A DNA stretch of 64,000 nt from Biscogniauxia marginata. Taxonomy: Eukaryota > Ascomycota > Sordariomycetes > Xylariales > Xylariaceae. The notes under the pieces were generated by a model. It saw only the letters and a program-made list of their open reading frames with translations, searched no databases and had not been told where the DNA came from. Positions 35,050 to 45,491 of this stretch are shown piece after piece. The stretch's first letter is position 1; the number at the start of each line of letters is the position of its first letter. The DNA lies in assembly GCA_022695795.1 (NCBI GenBank), contig MU404082.1, positions 248,001 through 312,000 on the forward strand. Direction: 5' to 3'. Position numbers and translations under genes: made by a program.

Positions 35050-35837
35050 CTCGAACCATGGGCGGCCAATCAACTGTGTGACGTGTGTCATGCGATGACA
35101 TGTATTTCTTGTGTGCGATCTGTGAATAGATAGAACGTCGGTGTAAATATCGATACGGCGTGAAGGGAAGAGATCCCGTGGAGTGTTGAGTTATGGAAGG
35201 TCCTATTTCATGTATCTTCCCTATGGATATAGCGATCTTGAACGTAACGCAATACTACCTAGGTAGGTAAGGTACCTGCTGAATGAGTTACTTCACCATC
35301 TAATCCACACTACCGATGGCCTTGCCCCTGTGTTCAACCTCACGTCAGAATCGTGTGTCACGTACTGTGACACCACAACGATAAGTCTACGGGATTATTC
35401 AAGTTATTTGTCTTTTTGACCGTGTACAAACTGCAACAATGTAATGGCTACCGTAGGATATTGCGAGCCTTGGCTTCGAAACCTCCTTAGCTGGGTTAAT
35501 ATTTTGTGATACAGTACGTAATCCACTAGCGGCAAGCCCGGAGGCATATGCGTTAACGCCCCTGAGTGCTTGGAGGAAAGGCTATGGGCTCGCTTTCAAT
35601 CTACCAACGCCGACTCTGGTCGTCATTTCAAGGCAGCAGCAAAGTGATAGAGATCTAAACGAGTTATCACCTTGATGAGCCATGATTTAGGCTTTAGACC
35701 ATTGAACGCTGGCATTATTTTCTATATCCTATCTGGTGTTGTCTGTTCATAAAGAAATACACAGCTACTTACTACTTACGATGTAGTAGTATTGGACCCT
35801 ACTTAGGACGTTACACAACCAAAGCGTCTCAGAAGTC
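35050..35837. other. intergenic between chitosanase and FAD oxidase genes
   Basis: No gene recognised. It holds the chitosanase promoter (minus strand) and the 3' flank of the oxidase gene, with a near-palindromic CTACCTAGGTAGG stretch near 35258-35270. Confidence 0.4.
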
Positions 35838-37581
35838 TTACTCATAATTCCATTCGGATGGAGCGCCACTGAGCTTGAAGTATCCAGGGTGAAGCTTCTG
35901 GAAGACCCCTTCAGGGTCATACTTCTTCGAAATCTCGAGCAACCTCGCCTTGTTCTCAGCACCATACCCAGCTATTGGATCTTGCCACTGACTGGCATAA
36001 TTCATGTATAGGAACGGGTGGAATAAGCCACGCTCCCGGGACAGAGACTCAGCCCTCGCAACGATATTGTGAATCGCTGTCAATACCGCCTTGTCATCCG
36101 ATTTGAGAGCCCACGAGAAAGACAAGTTGGAGACTAGGAGTGGCTTCTTACCACCTCCGATGCCTAGTGCGTTTCCCCCATTGCGTTTCATCTGTCGGAG
36201 CTGTGGTACGTTGATAATTTGGTAGTTTAGGGAAGAAACCAGGCCCAGGACGTTAGCTATCTCACTGATCTCCTCTTGCTGAATGTCTATCAGATCTGAT
36301 GCCAGTTGTTTATCTACGTAAGTACTAAACATCCAGTAGCTCTGCCGCTGGCCAAAGGGGCTCATCAAGTCTATCTCCATAGTCAAATTGGCGTGTGACG
36401 TCGTCCTCGTGGTATCGTCCAAGGCGTTCTCAATGAAGAAGTCGTTGAAGACTTCTGGATGGCTCCCAGGGGCTTGTGGCTCAGCGTGGTCCAAGATTGT
36501 CGCCAGCATCCACGATTGGTACGGTTGGATATAGTTGAAAGATACGATCAAAGCGCTCTTCGGGTCTTCTAGACCACCTTTCTCAGCATACCCTATCATG
36601 GCATCAATTATGGCGGGCTTCGTGCTGTGCATATCCCTAGCTATAAAGCCTCCCCACATGGGCCCTTGTTCGAAGGTATTGGCGACAAATTGGGTGACAA
36701 TCCCGAAGTTGCCGCCACCGCCACGAAGAGCCCAGAAGAGATCCGGGTTCGTGGTCGAGTTGACGTGGAGGATCTCGCCGGACGCGACAACAATCTCGTA
36801 GCTGACGATATTATCACATGCCCACCCATACTGTCCACTGAAGAACGATATGCCACCTGTAACACTTCGTAAGATCGGCTGCACATACTGTGGGTTTCAA
36901 GTTCAAGACGTACCTCCTAATAGCAACCCTCCAACGCCGACCGATGCTACTCGGCCCCCGACCATGGTAATGTTGTAGTTTTCTAACGTACTGTACACAT
37001 TGTGCCAGGTGTTTCCGGGACCGATGGCCACGGTCTTCCGATCAGCACTAGGAATCACATCGACCATGTGCACGAAGTCGATAGTAATGCCGCCCTCGCT
37101 GTTCGAAGCCCCTCTAAACGCCGCATGGCCACCACCCTTTACGGCGAATGGGCATTGAGTAGCACGTGATAGCAGAACTACGACAGAGACATCCTCTGCA
37201 TCGAACGGGTGGAAGAAGCACCCGGGCTTCGTTTCCTGTGCCTGCTGTGCCGACCAAAACCTCTCGAGCCGGGCACCATAGGCTTCCTGGCCAAAAGAGC
37301 TGACTTGTTCACCGCCAAAAGTAGCAGCTAGCGTCTCGCACTGGAGGAAGGTAAGCTCATATATCTCCGGTAGGCAACGCGAGAATAAAAAGAGGAAGGA
37401 AACATACTGCGAGAGCACAATGGCAGACGTCCTCATCACTGGCGCCTAGGAAAATATCATCTAATCGAGTTGATCGAATTCCCCTTGCGGCAAGTCCAGC
37501 AATAGGGTGCAACTCTGCTGTTCCGGCCGGTTTCCCCTCCACCAATGCTAACCCAGCTGCGAGACACCACAGCACACGCAT
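35838..37581 (-). CDS. secreted FAD-linked oxidase (PCMH/VAO type with BBE C-terminus)
   Basis: Such flavoenzymes oxidise sugars, oligosaccharides or secondary metabolites with oxygen. Exons 37581-37408, 37340-36914 and 36856-35838 give 539 residues. Residues 1-20 (MRVLWCLAAGLALVEG) form a signal peptide. The FAD-binding part includes FAVKGGGHAAF, where H130 is the expected covalent flavin ligand, then VGVGGLLLGGG, GQYGWACDN and NPDLFWALRGGGGNFGIVTQF. The berberine-bridge C-terminal part ends with YMNYASQWQ, YGAENKARLLEISKKYDPEGVFQKLHPG. The cysteine that makes a second flavin bond in oligosaccharide oxidases is not seen before VGVGG (RVAS occupies that place), so flavin is probably singly linked. 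Substrate unknown; the chitosanase next door makes chito-oligosaccharides a candidate. Confidence 0.9.
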
Positions 37582-37638
37582 CTTGCTATTCAACTCGGAA
37601 TTATATGGTGAAAAGTCAACGCGGGTTATAGAACAGAA

Positions 37639-37932
37639 TTATCGTGAGGAAGCTGGGAAACCCCCCGACGTTTCTCTAGATTTCAGATCCGTGCTATCCT
37701 TCAATTGTGGTTCGACGCGAATCCCGTGCAGACCGTGGATGCCGAGAGGGGTGCCATGACAGCAAGCCAATGAGACGTTGGGGGAGCATCCGGTTCCCCT
37801 GAACAAAAGTCCATTCAGCATGTCCGCGCACAGGCTGCTCAGCGTTAGAAAAAGGCCCAGCGTAGCGCCTGTCCAGGCTTTTGAGCTGGAGGCAACAGCA
37901 GGAAACCTCATTGTAGTGTGTGGTATTGCCAT
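37639..37932 (-). CDS. possible small secreted protein, 97 residues
   Basis: An ATG-started frame 57 bases upstream of the FAD oxidase start, same strand. It contains a hydrophobic segment (WTGATLGLFLTLSSLC, about 20-35) and a CSPNVSLACC motif, then a hydrophilic tail. No family is recognised. It could be a small secreted protein, an upstream open reading frame in the oxidase leader, or chance. Low confidence. Confidence 0.2.
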   Translation of the reverse strand: MAIPHTTMRFPAVASSSKAWTGATLGLFLTLSSLCADMLNGLLFRGTGCSPNVSLACCHGTPLGIHGLHGIRVEPQLKDSTDLKSRETSGGFPASSR

Positions 37933-38547
37933 ATCCAGACTAGATCTTGCCTTTTCCAGGTCATTGATTGGCCGATAGATATAGGTTATGCCTGTATAAG
38001 CCGGGCCTGAGCGTTGACTAAGCAGTGAGCTTGGGGGTTGTCGATCTACCTATACATCCGTAGTTAGACCGACACATCATTTTCCGTGAAATCATTCTGC
38101 CTGGCTCGTATTCGGGTTCATGGCCCTACCAAAACCACTTCTCTCAAGGAACTAGCCTACCTGTGTGGTACGTTTCTCTGGCACAGGGATCCTGTGAAAA
38201 TTGCGCATTGCGAATTCTTGAAGCACACAAAGAAAGTTCCCTAGACGCGTAAAAGATCTTACATATAATTGAAAGGCAGTTGACCAAGTCCATCTCATGA
38301 ACTGACTAGAGAGAAAATTGATTACCTACCTGGTAGCTAGGAGAGGGAAAAGAAAAGGGGGGAGTAGGGGACGAATCATTAGTCTAGTGGTTTATGTATT
38401 CTAGTGGACATTAGAATAGATAAGTGGGAAGTTGCATAACCAATCCTGAAAATAATTTGATGAATCAGGACTTGAGTAAAGAGTCGCTGATAAGAGCGAG
38501 GAGTTGAGGATTGTTGCTTTTTAACTAATATTGAGTATCACCGCCAT
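37933..38547. other. intergenic, no gene recognised
   Basis: AT-rich DNA between the small frame above and a set of gene fragments. Nothing supportable seen. Confidence 0.4.
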
Positions 38548-38625
38548 AATTCTGACGGTGTCGCCTCCGACTTCGACCGTATCCGGCCTCTCCTGGATGC
38601 AGTCCTCGCCGACAAGTCCGATTAA
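38548..38625 (+). pseudogene. short coding relic (fungal kinase-associated segment)
   Basis: A 25-codon frame reading VASDFDRIRPLLDAVLADKSD then TAA. From memory it resembles a segment found near the ends of fungal accessory kinase proteins. No start codon, flanked by unrelated sequence, so a fragment if real. Confidence 0.3.
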
Positions 38626-38879
38626 GCCTTGCCGTCCGGGTAGATACCATGATCGATGAGATGCTGCTGAAAAGCCCGGTCATACGGCCTAGTACTCTTA
38701 TTTAGTACTAGGCAGAGCTCATACCTGGCCCATGTACGATGGTAAGCGAACCTAAAGTCCCGAACGGTTCGTCGATTACCCGCTACAAGGTATAAGTATG
38801 CGCAAGATATCTTTTTGGAACCTTTTTGATGGTGTGAACAGGCACAGCTCTTGTGGAGATCGAGTGGTGAAGGTAGCAA
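38622..38879 (-). pseudogene. fragment of a fungal repeat-family protein
   Basis: An open stretch without an ATG, ending in AYHRTWARYELCLVLNK followed by AFQQHLIDHGIYPDG. The latter resembles a motif I associate with a large uncharacterised mould family. Downstream parts of such proteins are missing, so this is a truncated relic. Its stop overlaps the stop of the opposite-strand relic ending at 38625. Confidence 0.35.
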
Positions 38880-39452
38880 GCGGCCAGCCGAGCTACCGGA
38901 GGCTACTCGGAGAGGAGGCTACTTCAACAACTATGGAAAGTAAGTCGCTTCAACTAGCTGAGCGTGGCGTGATTCTGATTGGTCGACACGCGTCGAGTTC
39001 TAGCCGCTGCGTGGACGCTGGGCTAGGACCTTCAATATTTGGCCGGGGCCTACAGTACAGGGGCCTTCATAGGGCTCCTGCAAGTATTCGACCGCTGTTC
39101 CTGAGCCCTGAGTCTTGGCCCGTTAAAACCCCGGCAATCCCTGTGAATTCCAGAAGGTTGGTGCCCTAGACAATGATGGGCCTTGATAAGCGTCGTTCTT
39201 GGTGTAAAAAGAACTGCGTGCCGACTACATATTTCGGAGCACCAGCTGTAGTAGCATTATAGGGTCTTCACCGTAGCTGGAGAGCTTGAACAACCCGCCC
39301 CTCAGCAGAATAAAAAGGGAAAGAGGCATATCGATGGTTGTGGTCATCTCTTCTGGGATTGACTTTTTTCTCAGATAGGTACGTCCAATGATAGTGTTGT
39401 AGTGAGTGGTCCAATGGTGGTAATACCTGGTGATAACACTACAAACCCTCCA
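38880..39452. other. no intact gene recognised
   Basis: Frames are present on both strands but none is recognisable. It lies between gene relics and is probably degenerate sequence. Confidence 0.35.
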
Positions 39453-40259
39453 ATGCAGCCGATCATCCTGTCCATGGAAGTGGACGATGATTATTCTTTT
39501 GAAAGCGAATACCGACTGCGAATTGGAAACTAAGTCCAATATCTCGTCATCTCTCCCGGAACCTTTGACAGAGATACCCTTTCATCCCCCCTTTCATCCC
39601 CCCCGTCTTCCCTACAACGAGGAATGGACTGTGGCCTATATCTCATGTGATAAAGTTAACGGCGACTTGAAAACTTCCATCTTGAACCGAACACTAGCCA
39701 GCGTCAAGTGTTAATGGCATCTTACTAGGGTTGATTACCTAGAGTTAGAGAGGACTAAATAGCTCACGGCAATGGTTTTCGAAGCCGTCTCACATTCGAT
39801 CCTCCTAACCACTCTTCTATTACTAGCTACCATAATCGCTAAAACAGCCCGTTTTGAATGGGAGCTGCCTCACATCGAACAAGAAACGAGAGCATATCAG
39901 TTGCTTGAGGGTTCTAGACTTGCCCCGCGCTTCTTAGCCCACGTCCATGAGAATGGACGCATTGTGGGGGTTCTATTAGAGAAAATAGAGGGACGCTGTG
40001 GTGCGGTGCTTCCATCCAGAATCTGAGCGTCTGCGAAACCACTCTAGGAAAACTCCACAACCTGGGACTTGTACACGGTGATGTAAATCGATACAATTTT
40101 TTCGTCGCGGAAGGAGGAATGAAACTACTCGACTTTGAACGCCTTTGGAGGAATGCTAGCCCCAAGTCGCTGAGCAAGGAACTAGAGAATTTGCATGCCG
40201 AATTGGTCGATGAGTCAGGACGCGGCAGAGGTTTCATTTTCTATGGCGATATCGACTGA
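39453..40259 (+). pseudogene. kinase-like (phosphotransferase-fold) pseudogene with RIP-like nonsense codons
   Basis: Parts of one protein can be read in order across broken frames: DDDYSFESEYRLRIGN, then SNISSSLPEPLTEIPFHPP and WTVAYISCDKVNGDLKTS, then IAKTARFEWELPHIEQETRAYQ, LAPRFLAHVHENGRIVGVLLEKIEGR and finally LGKLHNLGLVHGDVNRYNFFV with KLLDFERL. HGDVNRYN and LDFE correspond to the catalytic and metal-binding motifs of kinase/aminoglycoside-phosphotransferase folds. Defects are a frameshift near 39531, TAA at 39712, TAG at 39760 and a frameshift between 39991 and 40010. Both nonsense codons fall where a Gln codon (CAA, CAG) would become TAA/TAG by C-to-T change. A 12-base direct duplication (TTTCATCCCCCC) lies near 39580-39602. 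The gene is dead as sequenced. Confidence 0.75.
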
Positions 40260-41088
40260 AATTGAAGCTGAAGATGCACCTTCTAATTGTAGACGGTGTA
40301 CATATAGAGGCAGCATACCTGGGAGGCGACAACCCTCAAGGCAGCATCAGATAGATCTTGATGAAGCTGGTACCTATTCAATGTCTTTAAAGGAGGATAA
40401 ACGAGTGGCTGGAGAACGTAGTAATTTATGCAGAATATTCGTAAATGCTCGTTATAGGTAGTGCAAACATGCTATGAGATCGCCACGGGCCCTTGTGCCG
40501 TAGCCTTCTTAGTCCGTCTTGTTCTATCTATAAGGGCAATGAAAGCTTGGTAGATAATACAGATGAGTTAATAAGTAGTTGGGGTTAGAAGAGTAAACCA
40601 AAGTCTAGGTTGTGATTAGATACGAGCCAGTCCCCCGAAACTAGACTCCTTGCTAACAATACCACATGTAGGCGATGCACTAAGAACACTACATGCTTAA
40701 TCCACGGCATAGTGTATGAACAAGAGTATAGCCACTCTCTCCTAGAGAATTTTAGGGGATGACTCGTGGCTCATACCCTTCTGCTCTGAATGGCGTTCGC
40801 TGGCTCTGCCTGTCTAGATACTCCACAGCAATCACATAGTCTTTCAGAGCAGTATATTGATCAGCTTATGATTGCAACCAAGCAGGACGAGTCTTGGGTC
40901 GCGAGATCTCCTAACCACGAAGTAATTTGTTTATATTGCTAGGTATTAATGAGTTCCCAATAGTTGTGTTTCATCTAGCTAAACCTATCTACAGGCCATA
41001 TGTACGACGGGCCGACCTGAGTACGAAAACGAAAATATGTACAAGAAGCCAATCGCTTCAAGGAGAAGTGTCTTTGCTTTCCATCTGA
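40260..41088. other. intergenic, no gene recognised
   Basis: AT-rich, no supportable gene. Lies between the kinase-like pseudogene and the CBM1 relic downstream of the GH131 gene. Confidence 0.4.
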
Positions 41089-41190
41089 TTATAGGCACTG
41101 CAGGTAATAGTTGTTCGGCGATTTGCGAGTCGTTCCAGAAGAACAAGCCAAGCAGCCCGTCCAACCGATACCTCTGCACTGCGCGTATTG
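41089..41190 (-). pseudogene. fungal cellulose-binding module (CBM1), out of frame with upstream GH131
   Basis: The minus strand encodes QYAQCRGIGWTGCLACSS, then GTTRKSPNNYYLQCL and a stop at 41089. This matches the fungal CBM1 pattern (Y-x-Q-C-x-G-x-G-W-x-G ... N-x-Y-Y-x-Q-C-L). The aromatic binding residues W and YY remain, but the Cys in the usual TTC position is Arg and a Pro is Cys. In-frame upstream sequence reads through a Thr-rich stretch to a TAA, so no start belongs to it. GH131 enzymes often carry a C-terminal linker and CBM1, so this is best seen as the GH131 C-terminal module separated by a frameshift. Confidence 0.75.
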
Positions 41191-41428
41191 GGCCTGAGAG
41201 CACGCAGCCGTGGTCACCGTGGTATACACCGAAACCTTGGCTGTAATCACAAGAGGGCCTTCATCGTCAAAGTCTTAAGGGTTGTCGTGGTGCTGGCTGT
41301 GGTTGTGTCGGCCTGGATAAGGGGAGAAGCAGTAGTATTCGAGTTTCCATCGCCGCCCAACGCTGCTAATCTAACATAAGCCATTCAATAATCTCTTTCA
41401 ATTTTTTCTTCTTCCCATCACGAAAAAC

Positions 41429-42226
41429 TCAAGCATTCTCACCACCCGGTCCAGCAACGGACGTCGTGACACTATCGCTTTCGATGTAGACACCCGAGAA
41501 GAATAGGTCCTCGTCCTCGTCCGCATAGCCATCTCTCGGGAGCTCTAACACACCCAAGTGCCAATCCGCACCGTTGCTCGAGGCTGAGACAGACACGGGC
41601 TCAACGGTTAATACCAGGTCGTCAGCACCGGTAGAATACCAGAACCCAACGGTGTTCGCGTCAAAATCAATCTCGTAGGCGACGTTGTGCCATACGCCAG
41701 GAGTGAACTCGGTGCTCCACTGTGACTGGCTGTTCGCCATCCAGTACAGGTTTGGATCCGAGGTCTCGCTAGAGCCGCTCAGCCAGCCAGCCTTCAGCTC
41801 AGTGAAGTGACTCTCGAAGAAGGCGATCTGGTGCTCGCGAGTCTGCGCAGGAGGGTTCGTCTCGCTGCGGCTTATGCTGAAGTGATACCAGACCTTGCCC
41901 TTGTTGATAGCCGCGGTGGTCTGCGGGATAAGCTCCGTACGACGCATAATCTGGCCATTCCAATACGCCGTCGAGTCTAGGGTGATCTTGACACCCTGGT
42001 TCGAACCTGTGTCGGCCGGATTCCTGAAGTCCGTGGAGAGGTTCACGTAGTCGGTAGTTTCCCCGGAGCCGTGTATATACCACTGATACGAGCCGACCTG
42101 GTTCGACCAAGACCACTCGTCGAGATCAGCGGCTGATTCCATATCATTGAAGCGACCGTCCCATAGGATAGTACCACAGATAGCTGGATGGCTGCTTGCC
42201 AGGGCAAGAAGCAATGAAACTTTCAT
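41429..42226 (-). CDS. secreted beta-glucanase, glycoside hydrolase family 131
   Basis: GH131 enzymes are fungal secreted glucanases acting on beta-1,3/1,6- and beta-1,4-glucans. The uninterrupted frame gives 265 residues. A signal peptide occupies about 1-18 (MKVSLLLALASSHPAICG). The family body follows: TILWDGRFNDMESAADLDEW, QWYIHGSGETTDYVNL, NQGVKITLDSTAYWNGQIM, RTELIPQTTAAINKGKVWYHFS, EHQIAFFESHFTELKAGW, VWHNVAYEIDFDANTVGFWYS and DWHLGVLELPRDGY. The frame ends at 41429, but a consensus donor GTGAGA at 41442 can be spliced over a 77-nt intron (41366-41442) to an exon encoding a Thr/Ser-rich linker (NSNTTASPLIQADTTTASTT) that stops at 41247. Beyond that lies an out-of-frame CBM1. The original enzyme therefore probably had linker and CBM1. 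Confidence 0.92.
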   Translation of the reverse strand: MKVSLLLALASSHPAICGTILWDGRFNDMESAADLDEWSWSNQVGSYQWYIHGSGETTDYVNLSTDFRNPADTGSNQGVKITLDSTAYWNGQIMRRTELIPQTTAAINKGKVWYHFSISRSETNPPAQTREHQIAFFESHFTELKAGWLSGSSETSDPNLYWMANSQSQWSTEFTPGVWHNVAYEIDFDANTVGFWYSTGADDLVLTVEPVSVSASSNGADWHLGVLELPRDGYADEDEDLFFSGVYIESDSVTTSVAGPGGENA

Positions 42227-43729
42227 GACGAATATAAATAATAACACCAGATAGGATATCAAAACTAGCGATGTTGAGAAACCAGGTGAAAGGGGGAAAA
42301 GAGAAGTCAAGTCATGGTGAGATGTTCGCACTAGGGATGAAGAACTTAATATATGGTGGTCTGGAGAGGCGGGTTATGATGCCATCATCGGAATCGAAGC
42401 GAGGAAGAGAAATTAGAAAAGGGATGTTGGGCTCCGTGTCCAAATTTAGGGGACTTGTTTCGAAACCCCTAAATAGCAGCCGTTATAGTGTAGCCGTTAT
42501 AGTGGTTTAGGTTTAATGGGAACTCCACTATTTGTTTCCGGAACGCTGTATTAGAAATTCGCACCAATTACCACTGCGCGCCAACGTCCACTGTGCTATA
42601 ACAGAAATCAGCGGCATTGCGGGACACACCCCGAATCATTAGAATTCTCCGAGGTTTTAATGAGTCGGGGCTAGCCTGCCAGTCCGAGCTAACTATATAT
42701 CCCCTTTGACATTTTGGTATTGTTGAAGCGTCTTCACCCCTGATGGATGTCCGATCATGTGTAGACACCGGCCACGCTTGCATTCGTCTTGGTTCGGAAA
42801 TATTGGCTGTAGTGATGGGTCGGATAGCAGCTTAGTCGCACGTCTGACGGGTTTCCCGAGACTGCATGCTTTCTTTTCACCAGTTCACAAACAGGAAGGA
42901 TGTATAGGTATCATGTGAGGAGACGTCGAAGAAACTTCATGTTTCTAACGACGAAATTATACTGTAGAGCATTCTAAGACTGCTCACGGCGTGTTCTAGT
43001 GTCTTCAACAAGAGACCGTTTGCCGGGAAAATTAATAAAAACATATGTTGTCGCCATAGTTAGAAGGATATCGTCAGGGGCTCACGTTAGTTTTGTCCAG
43101 TTGCTCCTCAGCGCGGTGGTGAGCATAGCACAACAAGTCAGGGCGGCCTCTTACTGCAGTAATGCACACCGACCTGCAGTCTTTCGTCCGCTTGCCTAGC
43201 GGGTACCTTTCCGTAAATATAATTGGACTGATTTCTCTCCATCAGCCTAATCATTGAAACACTGAGGTAAGTGCCCTTCGTGAGGCAGTCTTGCCTGATG
43301 ATGTTGAAGAAAGATGTAGTGTCCTTTTTAACTGATCACCCTAAGTCCACAAGTCTTAGACGAAGTTACCCAATCAGGAAATATACTAATGTTTAGTCTA
43401 CTAGATTGACATCAGTCGTGTCCAGCCCCGCTCTGCAGCTTCTCGCTCCTACCTCAGTATTGCCCCTCGATGACGTTTCCAATTCGTTTGCGTGCATGTG
43501 CAAACGAAGCAAGTCCAACTTGCACCTGAACTTACTACTATTACTACTATTACCTACTACTAGTAGAAAACGGGTAGGGACTCTCGCTGGACAACCTTCT
43601 CGGAAAAACAAAGCCATCCTCGCTTTCTACTACTACATACTACCTACTCAGGTCTGCTCCCCAAGTTCTCTCAACAGGTACACATCACACACGCAACCCC
43701 GACAGCACCCCGAGAGAACAACAGCAGCC
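42227..43729. other. intergenic between divergent genes
   Basis: No gene recognised. Around 43541-43563 there is a run of CTA/ACT triplets; the last ~80 bases before 43730 are CA-rich leader-like sequence of the SRPBCC gene. Confidence 0.4.
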
Positions 43730-44412
43730 ATGTCCATCCCAACCTCCACCTCCGTTGTCGAGTCAGCTGTCATCAAGGCCCCCCTGAGCCATGTTTGGCA
43801 TCACATCAAGCGTACGTCACGCGAGACGAGAAGCTCCCCCAGTTGTCGTGTCAGAGTAATGCCACTTACACATACTCGCCTGCAGTCCAGAACTTCAGCG
43901 ACTTCTGGTCCGCCCTGAAGTCCAGCGAGGTTGTCAACAGTACCAGTAACGAGACCGACGTCGTCAAGTGGACCTTCAACGACGGAACCGAGTTGGAGGT
44001 GAAGCAGGAGGAGCACAGCGTATGACGGCCCTCTTTTCCTCTGCATCCCAGCCAAATTCGCGGGGGAGATGTACTGATCATGCCAAACAGACGATCAACC
44101 ACTACATCACCTACAGCGTTATCACCGCCAAGCCCGAGCTTCCTTACACCTCGGTCCTCTCCACCATCCGCTGCTATGCCGTCACTTCGGGCGAGCTTGA
44201 GGGCAGCACCTTTGTCGAGTGGACTGGCAACTTCTCCAGCGATGCCGATGCCGGTTCGTATCTTTACCCTTGATATGTTCACCATACATCCCCACCTATA
44301 TCATACTATTATAAGCCAGTGTGCTGACTCGATGATAGGTGTCATCCAGGATGCCAAGTTCAAGCGTCGCGACGCTCTGGCGGACTTGGGCAAGGCCGCT
44401 GTGAAGATGTGA
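43730..44412 (+). CDS. SRPBCC / Bet v 1-like small lipid-binding-fold protein
   Basis: Four exons (43730-43811, 43886-44019, 44091-44253, 44339-44412) give 150 residues. The order and motifs fit the START/Bet v 1-like fold: an N-terminal strand VVESAVIKAPLSHVWHHIK, LQNFSDFW, a VVKWTFNDGTELEVKQEE strand, HYITYSVI and STFVEWTGNFSSDAD, and a C-terminal helix DALADLGKAAVKM. Such proteins hold hydrophobic ligands or act as cyclases; none can be assigned here. There is no signal peptide, so it is probably cytosolic. All introns keep phase and use standard donors. The ATG at 43730 follows an A/C-rich leader, a good context in fungi. Confidence 0.85.
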
Positions 44413-45242
44413 TTGAGTTGGCCGGGCCAATAGATTTTTTTTCAGGGGTCGAAAAGTTGCGAGTTTGAGCACTGCGCGATTGTATTTGTACGGGTAATGG
44501 CACCAAAAATTGTCAATATTTAATGAGATAAACAGTGGCATGGTTTACTTTTAGAGACAAGAAGTTCGTGCATGGGTTAATTATTTGTTTCATTGGCAGT
44601 TATTGCTTCTCTGTTACTATGCAGACTCATAACTATATAGTAACGCACCTGCTACTATTAATGCCTAGTACTTTGCACGATGACAAGAAAAGTAAGCCCG
44701 TTAGTCACGCAGCTCTAATATGGTGTTGTTATGCTGGTTGCTAGTGTGGCTACGTGGCATGGTGACACTGCGTGGCTTTGTCGTAGCTGGCAGCTCGCGT
44801 CAACGGCAAACAAGCTTTGTACTCTCAGAGCCTTGACAGGAAAGCGTACTTCGAATATATAAAAATACATTGGAAGCGCGGAAAGGTGCAAGGCTATTCG
44901 TGATTCAGGTCGTCAAGGACAAACGATGCCAAGAAATGGAACCCTTTCTACTGGATCCCTCCCAGCAATTGATCATTCACTGCCACACAGAACATTCAAG
45001 GATATTGTATCACAGCATTACCTTGTCAGAGTCCCGAAAGCAAGCTCTCTTGTTCGAACAAATTATATATATAAGTACCTTGCCCCCTTGATCCTCCTTT
45101 CTCGCTCCCCCCGAAACGACTGGCAAGCACGAAGTGACCTCTTTTGAACGAGAAGGAGGAACGAACATAAGACAAAACAGCAGCACAACGCATAAGCCGT
45201 ACTAAGAGTTTTAGTACCGACGCCTACGAAAAGTAAATAATT
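44413..45242. other. intergenic, likely promoter of the small charged protein gene
   Basis: No gene recognised. A TATATATATA stretch at about 45064-45073 and a pyrimidine-rich tract after it precede the ATG at 45243. Confidence 0.45.
45064..45073 (+). promoter_or_regulatory. TATA-like element
   Basis: TATATATATA about 170 bases before the ATG at 45243 and followed by a CT-rich stretch, a usual arrangement at fungal core promoters. Confidence 0.4.
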
Positions 45243-45491
45243 ATGTCTTACGGACCCGGCGAGTCGGAGCTGACGAAGGCGCTCAAGGAGCAGGAGAAGA
45301 AGGACAAGGAGGAGGAAGAGAGGCGGAAGAACGATCCTAACCGGCCGCCGTCCCCGACAGAGGAGGAAAAGAAGGAAGAGGAAGAGCGGCGGTTCTGGGA
45401 AAGTATCGACGCTGAGTATGCCGAGGACGTGTATTGGGGGAGCTCCCGACACTCTGAAAGTCGGCGTTCCCGCCGAAAACAGGACAAGTGA
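45243..45491 (+). CDS. small highly charged protein, 82 residues
   Basis: No family recognised with certainty. The frame from the ATG to the TGA has no intron. The sequence is dominated by Glu, Lys and Arg (KEQEKKDKEEEERRKNDPN and EEEKKEEEERRFWESID), predicting a continuous charged helix or coiled coil. The tail is Arg/Ser-rich (RHSESRRSRRKQDK). Its context argues for a real gene: TATA element and CT tract upstream, AATAAA at 45589 downstream. There is no signal peptide; a nuclear or cytosolic place is likely from composition. Function unknown. Confidence 0.6.
   Translation: MSYGPGESELTKALKEQEKKDKEEEERRKNDPNRPPSPTEEEKKEEEERRFWESIDAEYAEDVYWGSSRHSESRRSRRKQDK

Noticed and set aside
40985..41203. 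72-residue minus-strand frame across the CBM1 region
   Set aside because: It is the wrong frame of the same DNA; the neighbouring frame encodes the CBM1 signature.
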